NCBI RefSeq assembly: GCF_964340395.1
Contig: NC_135555.1
Span: forward strand, 15,603,246-15,667,245
Direction: 5' to 3'
Source of the DNA: Glandiceps talaboti
Lineage: Eukaryota > Hemichordata > Enteropneusta > Spengelidae
Length of the DNA: 64,000 bases
Under the pieces are notes generated by a model. The model did no database searches. It saw nothing but the letters and a program-made list of their open reading frames with translations, and was not told where the DNA came from. Shown in pieces: positions 61,888 through 64,000 of the stretch. Position numbers and translations under genes: made by a program. Each line of letters starts with the position of its first letter. Position 1 is the first letter of the stretch.

Positions 61888-61925
<38 letters not shown>

Positions 61926-62093
61926 TTGATTGACTGAGTTATTAATATCTTGACTGATTGATCAATCAAGTGATTGATTAATTGATTGACTGATTTATTG
62001 ATTGATGATTAATAAATTGATTAACTAACTGATTAATCAATTGATTAACTGATTGACTGATTAATTTATTGATTGTTTATTGATTGATTAATA

Positions 62094-62131
<38 letters not shown>

Positions 62132-63474
62132 CTGACTGATTAATCGATCAATCAATTGACTGATTGAGCAGCCTTGGTGTGGACATTTCCAAGGATGAAA
62201 GCTGCCATGGTACAACTAACTGTACACTTCAATCTGACTAAATAACTACCTTGTCACAGTACAGAGTAGAATCTATCAACCTGAATACAGTACTGCAAAC
62301 ACTTACACCTGCCACCTGGATTTGTAATGACACTTGGTTGTCATGAATAAACCTACATCATGTTTGAATTGACGCACGGAGAATGCCAACAGCAAACAAG
62401 TGCAACTCTCACCCTATTGATCTAATAAAATAATGAATTTTCTATCGTAAACATATCACCACTATTAATTCCGAAATGAGCAACATCTCCTATATTTGGA
62501 AGGCTTCATCTTGGCATTTTCCTCGACCGCACCTTGAAGGTTAACATCTGATTAAACACAACATCTGCATGTACATCAAGTTGAAAACTATGCCATGACT
62601 GAATTTTTTTCTAGTAACGAGTACATGTTGGGCTTTAGAAAGTCAAATACAAGTGATTTACAGAATGATGTCTCTAGTAATACTATGAATCTGGTAATAC
62701 TGAAATAATATTGGATTTTAGACAATTCAAGCAAAATTCTATAACTGAAATTCAAATTGAATAGAACGAGTTAATAGTATGTATAATCTAATAGCTATAT
62801 TTTAAAAAAATGAAAAATCAGAGTATAGATTCCATATTTTTTGTTCAACTTGGCTTGTGCATCGTGTAATGAGTTGTATGCTTCCAATGAAGTAGAGGAA
62901 GCCTACAGGGCTATTGTTCCATTTAATGTATATACATGCAGGTCTGTGCCAGAGGAAATAACTGAGCAACTCTATGATCACGACATTCGTTGTCAGATGG
63001 GCAATTTAAAAATAAGTGCCATTATAATAACAAATTACTATTTTTAAAAGAGAAAATTTGGTGTAAAATGTTATTTTTCACCATGCATACTACCAGCACA
63101 AGTCTTCTATTAGTTGCAGGCATACTATTAATAAAATGATAGCTATTATTAAGCACAGTGTAGTTTGTCACCTTTGAGCAGTTATTTTAAATGTTTTAAG
63201 TTACAAGGCCATAAAAATTACAATGACTGGTGACAGTAAAATGATAAAAAGACAACAGATAACACACAATTCTCATGTAACCTTGGTAACAAACATTTTG
63301 TAATTAAAGGTAGACATTGGACAGGGTATTATTTAGAGGTGTGACACATAATAGGCTGTCAGAGCTACATACATACATACATACATACATACATACATAC
63401 ATACACACACACATACATACATACATACATACATACATACATACATACATTCATACATACATACATACATACAT

Positions 63475-63549
<75 letters not shown>

Positions 63550-63557
63550 TACATACA

Positions 63558-63591
<34 letters not shown>

Positions 63592-64000
63592 CATACATAC
63601 ACATACACATCCACACACACATATTTTATTTAATCCTTATGGCTCTACTGATAAAACTCATCTGATGCAAATTCATTCAAACTTTGTAATGTGCTAACCA
63701 CATTTTCTGGTTTGAAATACACTGTTCATCTTATAAATTTGCCATGGCAGATCCTGGCATTTCTGTTGACTTTTTCTGACAATACCTTGAATTTCATCAA
63801 CATACAACCGTTGCCTATTCCACCCCCACCCCTCAAGCCCCCCCCCCCTCATCCTCACCCTCCCCACCACCCCTATTTGATAATATAAAATAGTTGCCTA
63901 CTTACCCCCAGTTTGATCTGGTGTGTTGGTATCTGTAAATGCTTTATGTAAAGAACAACAAAACAGTCCGACTGATGTAATGGCAGCTTTACGAACATTG
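30594..64000 (-). CDS. IPO4: Importin-4 gene, 3' part (seven exons)
   Basis: Importin-4 is a karyopherin-beta built of HEAT repeats. It carries cargo such as histones and ribosomal proteins into the nucleus and is released by Ran-GTP. Seven minus-strand exons (63906-64000, 52246-52439, 40969-41148, 36494-36711, 34028-34160, 31130-31304, 30594-30721) join in matching phases (1, 0, 0, 2, 0, 1) to give 373 C-terminal residues without a stop. They follow vertebrate IPO4 closely: an acidic linker before AEYDAMLIE, AGDLIPSLA, CAPYFAGFLPLLL, DKSFAIG, EVRNNAIYGMG, VVDNICGAVCRLIM and CLPLKQDFEE. The full protein in other animals is about 1080 residues, so roughly the first two thirds lies beyond 64000. 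Introns are 11.5, 11.1, 4.3, 2.3, 2.7 and 0.4 kb, all GT-AG and repeat-rich. The largest contains the TLR gene on the other strand. Confidence in the family is high. Confidence 0.95.
30898..30995. repeat. ~35 base tandem repeat, three units
   Basis: Units recognisable by acataagggaccttgatgga, gtaaggtgcctcgatggaaa and cataagtaaccttgatggaa, inside the 408-base last IPO4 intron. The repeat makes up about a quarter of that intron. Confidence 0.8.
31130..31304 (-). CDS. IPO4: IPO4 exon (penultimate)
   Basis: Acceptor CCACAAG|GTC and donor CAG|GTAAGA. Encodes VLPILMQCLPLKQDFEENVT to ...LGTEQIKS plus one base (phase 1). It corresponds to the LPLKEDLEEWVT region of vertebrate importin-4. Confidence 0.95.
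31935..32311. mobile_element. Tourist-like MITE, family G2, complete copy
   Basis: TAA|GGCCCAAAAAAG at the left and GCC|TAA at the right give a 3-base TAA duplication. Inverted inner ends are aattgtttctggtcag and ctgaccagaaacaatt. It shares its interior (gccaatca..gaacaagcaa, ctgccccacatacac, agtactaaataaaa) with 37506-37847. Confidence 0.88.
34028..34160 (-). CDS. IPO4: IPO4 exon
   Basis: Acceptor TTCTCTTGTAG|T and donor GAACAG|GTAGGT. The first base completes a Cys codon. It then encodes KYHEMLNILFSLVSKEQKSG, VVDNICGAVCRLIM and ends at PMEQ (phase 0). It contains the VxDNICGAxxRL HEAT motif diagnostic of importin-4. Confidence 0.96.
34290..34542. mobile_element. MITE family G1, shortened copy
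   Basis: A C run, then aagaaaattgtttggttctg, aacctgacccaacctagctt, and a right end taattggcct after cagaaccacat. The middle of the element is deleted or replaced. Confidence 0.7.
35036..35178. repeat. Short inverted-repeat element (ATTCCCCAATATTT ends)
   Basis: ATTCCCCAATATTTTTCCTC at the left pairs with aaatatattggggaat at the right. The shared middle ccccttaggtcact recurs near 38020-38083 and 39285-39350, where partial copies with gctgaa.aaggaaaaatactggggaat or gaggaat ends are seen. Confidence 0.75.
35540..36012. mobile_element. Tourist-like MITE, family G1, complete copy with insertion
   Basis: TTA|GGCC at the left (35537-35543) and GGCC|TTA at the right (36009-36015) show an intact 3-base duplication. 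Inner ends tatggttctgattac / gtaaccggaaccacac are inverted. Relative to other copies it has about 120 extra bases near 35757-35880, rich in unrelated sequence. Confidence 0.9.
36494..36711 (-). CDS. IPO4: IPO4 exon
   Basis: Acceptor TCTATTACAG|AAG. Encodes KRSSPVSDKSFAIGILSETI, then a HEAT unit ending EVRNNAIYGMGTLAESSG and FPYP plus two bases (phase 2). The donor TTG|GTGACT is weak at +5, but it is the only GT that keeps phase with the next exon. Confidence 0.93.
36790..36957. mobile_element. MITE with TTTAAAGGCC ends, copy 1
   Basis: Ends tttaaaggccagtg and tgagcctttaaat are inverted. gtttcaatcccaggttcttg and ctctgccagac are shared with the copy at 42981 and partly with 10440-10508. Confidence 0.75.
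37506..37847. mobile_element. MITE family G2, second copy with internal (GT)n
   Basis: Inner end ggattgtttctggtcagcag. The interior matches 31935-32311 (gccaatcatgaacaagcaaa, ctgccccacatacacac). The right end is aaatttggcc. A (GT)n tract (37575-37601) has grown inside it. Confidence 0.82.
38661..39030. mobile_element. MITE with ~50-base inverted ends
   Basis: The left end tatccagactccgtgcatca then ctttaatgactacc, through to aatctgggggaca, pairs with tgtccccagacttt and the right end attaaagtgatggagtctgg. Internal hairpin halves gttccattctct and agagaatggaa also pair. No coding sequence. Confidence 0.8.
39897..39969. repeat. (GT)n microsatellite
   Basis: Two GT blocks split by tcacag. Confidence 0.93.
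40308..40423. other. Strong 49-base-arm hairpin
   Basis: Arms 40308-40356 and 40375-40423 match as inverted repeats at 45 of 49 positions with an 18-base loop. Flanking T and A runs extend the stem. The outer arm (tgttcatgtcagagcaaaaa) is perfect over more than 25 bases. It is either a tiny MITE or a hairpin-RNA source in the IPO4 intron. Confidence 0.85.
40490..40632. mobile_element. Small MITE, TTTGGxATGGTAAATTT ends
   Basis: tttggaatggtaaatttgaa and its mate ttaaatttaccatgccaaaa are inverted. gcgaatg / cattcgt continue the match. About 140 bases, next to the hairpin at 40308-40423. Confidence 0.75.
40969..41148 (-). CDS. IPO4: IPO4 exon with acidic linker
   Basis: Acceptor TATTCACAG|ACA and donor AAAACT|GTGAGT, both strong. 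It encodes 60 residues in phase 0: TMCQGEDEDDDDIDDEQQ, AEYDAMLIECAGDLIPSLAT and ...APYFAGFLPLLLPKT. The Asp/Glu run before AEYDAML is typical of importin-4. Confidence 0.97.
41945..42375. repeat. ~34 base degenerate minisatellite, about 12 units
   Basis: Successive units share a ccctttgaaactatccaaat-like pattern, with variants such as tttgcagctatccaaattgg, ctttataactatccaaacag and ctttgtaactacacaaaatc. The open frame over it is not a gene. Confidence 0.75.
42981..43144. mobile_element. MITE with AAAGGCC ends, copy 2
   Basis: Ends aaaggccagg and tagggccttt. gtttcaatcccaggttcttg is identical to the copy at 36790. Confidence 0.75.
43228..43258 (-). other. G-quadruplex-prone tract
   Basis: C-rich on +, so on - it is a series of GGGG/GGGGG runs separated by single T bases. 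It lies within an IPO4 intron, on the transcript strand. Confidence 0.75.
43981..44312. mobile_element. MITE, TTACCGTTCA family, left end truncated
   Basis: The right end ccagtgaacggtaatatgaaa and the left inner end ctctgtttgatacagtcac match the family. gacatcaaaacattggcac is shared with 18204-18480. aacgttttgtctaaa and tttagacaaaatgt form an inner inverted pair. Confidence 0.8.
45160..45355. repeat. ~45 base tandem repeat with palindromic GGAATATTCC
   Basis: Four units, each with a form of atggaatattccat plus aaagataggg. It ends in a G run. A short minus-strand frame across it is not a gene. Confidence 0.8.
46960..47400. mobile_element. Element T with internal ~43-45 base tandem repeats, copy 1
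   Basis: Units begin ctggctggacaaaaatct, ctggctagacaaaatatc, ctggctcgacaaaaatct. They are followed by the family tail: agataatggtagctcatgca, gcaacaatattggtaaagat, aggcaatgtttt. The tail is shared with the two other copies, so this is a dispersed element and not a local satellite. Confidence 0.8.
47775..48159. mobile_element. MITE family G1, copy
   Basis: Contains ggttccgataacgtgc, the core agttatgttttccgttgttt and cagatgtacagccattacag, then cggcagtgaaaaactaggtg and taagtcc at the right end. The termini are eroded. Confidence 0.85.
48965..49215. repeat. Inverted-repeat region rich in GAACCGGTTC-like motifs
   Basis: ctcctgtccccacatgc and tattgtggggacagaa are inverted about an interior full of degenerate ttgaaccgattc/aactgattt motifs. 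Probably an old MITE. Confidence 0.55.
49445..50065 (+). pseudogene. Decayed non-LTR retrotransposon ORF2, 3' fragment
   Basis: Three frames read in order like the C terminus of a CR1/Jockey/L2-type reverse transcriptase protein: KASHTLGLFMRNRRNCPPKL with RETAYMYISMCCSILEYSAP; then VKDIARIKEIQ, a stop and WGAHFV; then, after a frameshift, RRSSVTNMLQSLNWEPLADR, LLFQIVNKMAF and HSILPKTIRD, a stop and NSL with DTFKAKL. The blocks ILEYSAP, W-LADRR and the LPxTIRxWNSL-like ending are standard for these elements. Stops and a frameshift make it non-functional. It ends in a tagatagatatag tail, as 3' ends of such LINEs often do. No reverse-transcriptase active site remains here. Confidence 0.85.
50077..50468. 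mobile_element. Foldback element with ~180-base arms
   Basis: GTAATGAAATTTCTACTCA at the left end and TGAGTAGAAATTTCATTAC at the right end are perfect inverted repeats. Both arms continue to pair (cagcgtcatcaggggtg / cacccctgatgatgc, catgtgtctttagaagagac / gatcccagctgtttc region) to a centre near 50275. It starts within about 12 bases of the end of the LINE fragment. Frames inside (50106-50288, 50134-50484) are repeat sequence. Confidence 0.88.
52246..52439 (-). CDS. IPO4: IPO4 exon
   Basis: Acceptor TATTTTCAG|CT and donor AGAAAG|GTATGC. The split codon gives Ala, then LNKLILDTMPSFIEIINTDA, DRTVVMATLETTNEMLKVIG and ...SVRNVLQRK (phase 0). It matches the HEAT segment just before the acidic linker of importin-4. 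Confidence 0.96.
52551..52735. mobile_element. MITE family G2, partial copy
   Basis: TTA|GGCCAAAAAGG, then aattgtttctggttagg, with the right-hand part tttatggcagttactgttct and gtactttagagcaagta matching 31935-32311 in the opposite orientation. The interior is deleted. Confidence 0.78.
52811..53087. mobile_element. MITE, CAGCT family, internally deleted copy
   Basis: CAGCTAAAATGATGTTGGC and CCTACACCATTTTAGCTG, each flanked by TA, as in 16383-16785, but about 125 bases shorter. Confidence 0.85.
54480..54910. mobile_element. Element T with internal tandem repeats, copy 2
   Basis: Six units of ~43-45 bases (ctggcttgacaaaaaatc, ctggccagacaaatatct, ctggctaaacaaaaatca and so on, each followed by attgctacattttat). 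The shared tail follows (taatcttagctcatgcaaaa, tccaggcaatgttttc). Confidence 0.82.
55511..58372 (+). CDS. Toll-like receptor, single-exon, glycine in BB loop
   Basis: An innate-immune receptor of 953 residues in one uninterrupted exon. The start chosen is ATG 55511 (A at -3) because it gives a classical signal peptide (MKVKGLLGC..CLLLTCQLPVTA). ATGs at 55493 and 55496 would add five or six residues; the frame also extends upstream to 55430 without an ATG. Order: signal peptide ~1-26; N-terminal cysteine pair (31, 41); ~20 LxxLxLxxNxL repeats to ~685 with many N-glycosylation sites; one C-terminal cysteine cluster (688-740, CLKC..C..C), so the vertebrate-like single-cluster TLR type; a membrane helix ~743-767; TIR domain ~800-940. 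TIR box 1 is YDAFVVYN (802), box 2 is HERDFLGGND and box 3 is FW (933). The BB-loop proline of RDFxPG is Gly at 843 (codon 58037-58039). It is nested in an IPO4 intron on the opposite strand. The ligand and the orthologous vertebrate TLR cannot be told. Confidence 0.97.
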   Translation: MKVKGLLGCVHMSICLLLTCQLPVTAVHPRCKVFNNTHVDCVWRDLEQIPDKLPHFATHLDLSHNSISQLTPNAMGYLKTLQELTISENHINSIGSDSLNGMHSLKLADFHDNAIVEIDATAFRGLSKLQILDLSGNRLEKFQEGTFLNLNSLKLLDISNNKFTRLSSSWFIGLTNLQELHIEFNELSCFPSEALQPLMKIETINIEGNEFNNNCTINLRSFPNLRKLSLANCYIGVNTMENTELESFTFLQELRLSGIQRFELTPPILRKLRYVRKLDLVGVAWDGLKWRTYLRNCSIIVDDSQELLTPRTSDIIELEELDIAKLASLVHETTLALFSNIYYQTCLPNTSATVDIPSNVYPAYSLLLTNLTSLSIYGNHVFPTGWEDFMFFIRNLSRLTHLRVTEGAFIGTPPQHLLTTLDSLRVLDLSNNVMLSVHPDTFSSLSLIALNLSHNSLTSIHQDTFSSLSTLENLDLSFNSLRNLPNSVFSSLKSLKVLHIENIYMHVEGQVNISNTSTSPFKNLKKLTELFLSPESVHHLSSEDTPLLQNLVITNRLHNHTVLDIGLIQKANLSNLKILNITVFGLQYSGSSTQPFQSVTDLYLDTDNWNGTTEDMTSLLKSFPNLETLTIKITSSSDGLKSVDVLKNLKNLKSLVLRSHQIQHIDVDILYSLPKLRVLDLGKNPFDCLKCTMEKFVDWLENDKMVKLAMNSVYFQEYTCVTPIEVERTSLLTLNFGWECKNMALIVALPITSFFIFVAIVIILCVRFRWYTRYGVFLVKLKLGGYQLQVNEDEEQPLNKKYDAFVVYNQHDRPWVMQQLVQNLENVDPPNFKLCIHERDFLGGNDIFDNILDSIETSQKTMLILSPGFAQSEWCYFEMRMAQDHLFRQKKDLLILVLLEEIPDDVMPRVLRKMLTTKGYIKWSNNAMGQRLFWKKLKVALRSGARVNRVADF
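58451..58456 (+). terminator. Candidate TLR polyadenylation signal
   Basis: AATAAA about 80 bases after the TLR stop. A second AATAAA lies at 59540-59545 and could give a longer 3'UTR. Confidence 0.5.
59680..60260. repeat. Degenerate ~150-185 base tandem repeat, about four units
   Basis: Each unit contains gttcaaaagttta-like and actgtcaaatgaa blocks, then one or more copies of atgaactctgacctatgaac. Found only downstream of the TLR gene in this window. Confidence 0.75.
60955..61500. mobile_element. Element T with internal tandem repeats, copy 3
   Basis: About seven units (ctggcctgacagaaatctca, ctggctcaacaaaaattt, attgctacattttat). The tail gataacgatagttcttgcaa, gtaacaatgtctgtaagatt and gtccaggtaatg matches the other copies less well. 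Confidence 0.78.
61680..62165. repeat. (TTGA)n array with central (CAGA)n
   Basis: Nearly 500 bases of TTGA units decaying to TTAA variants, with a CAGA/CAGACAAA block at about 61836-61925. Confidence 0.95.
63364..63622. repeat. (CATA)n microsatellite with (CA)n blocks
   Basis: Same motif as 1846-2285. Open frames on both strands are artefacts. Confidence 0.97.
63821..63873 (-). promoter_or_regulatory. G-rich tract just inside an IPO4 intron
   Basis: On the transcript strand there are seven or more GGG-to-G11 runs starting 32 bases after the 5' splice site at 63905. G-run clusters at this distance commonly act as intronic splicing enhancers (hnRNP H/F class) and may form a quadruplex. The role here is inferred. 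Confidence 0.45.
63906..64000 (-). CDS. IPO4: IPO4 exon, cut by the window edge
   Basis: 95 bases, open in one frame: NVRKAAITSVGLFCCSLHKA, then ...TNTPDQTG plus one base, ending at the strong donor TGGGG|GTAAGT (phase 1). It matches the RRAAVSALGQFCCALHKA segment of vertebrate importin-4. The acceptor lies beyond 64000. Confidence 0.93.

Noticed and set aside
61680-62165. CRISPR-like or satellite array
   Set aside because: Simple tetranucleotide repeat without spacers, in a eukaryotic genome.
62841-63047. Frame with CASC and paired cysteines resembling a zinc ribbon
   Set aside because: Starts at TTG, lacks a convincing acceptor, and lies in an IPO4 intron. Too weak to call.
63317-63697. 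126-codon frame and minus-strand partners
   Set aside because: Same (CATA)n artefact.

Overview
This is a window of an AT-rich, intron-rich animal nuclear genome. The evidence is spliced genes with GT-AG introns, AATAAA polyadenylation signals, a vertebrate-type Toll-like receptor, many short inverted-repeat transposons and long microsatellites. The TLR type, the compact intronless TLR gene and the MITE load suggest a marine invertebrate (an invertebrate deuterostome or a lophotrochozoan). I cannot name the species. No bacterial, viral or organellar genes are seen.

Layout. 1-7.1 kb: mostly intergenic, with two orphan exon-like segments. One is a possible first coding exon on + (339-429). The other is an exon on - (4146-4298) whose translation resembles an MLLE/PABC peptide-binding domain. 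7.1-7.9 kb: an unrecognised 245-residue Arg/Ser-rich coding region on - with 14-3-3/PKA-like motifs. 8-30.4 kb: no convincing gene. It holds MITEs, a tail-to-tail MITE pair, strong hairpins and (TA)n/(CA)n tracts. 30.6-64 kb: the 3' part of an importin-4 (IPO4) gene on -, seven exons giving 373 contiguous C-terminal residues in consistent splice phases. Its large introns are full of repeats, including a decayed non-LTR retrotransposon fragment. 55.5-58.4 kb: an intact, uninterrupted Toll-like receptor gene on +, nested inside the 11.5-kb IPO4 intron and transcribed in the opposite direction.

How the genes relate: importin-4 is a nuclear import receptor and the TLR is an innate-immune receptor. 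I see no functional link beyond the nesting. The most notable protein feature is the TLR's TIR domain: the BB-loop proline of the RDFxPG motif is replaced by glycine.

Repeats: at least eight short inverted-repeat families are visible. Two have GGCC-like ends with TTA or TAA duplicated at both flanks (PIF/Harbinger, Tourist-like). One has CAGCT ends flanked by TA. A separate element with internal ~43-45 bp tandem repeats occurs at three places in IPO4 introns. The long open frames in the (CATA)n and (GA)n tracts are not genes.
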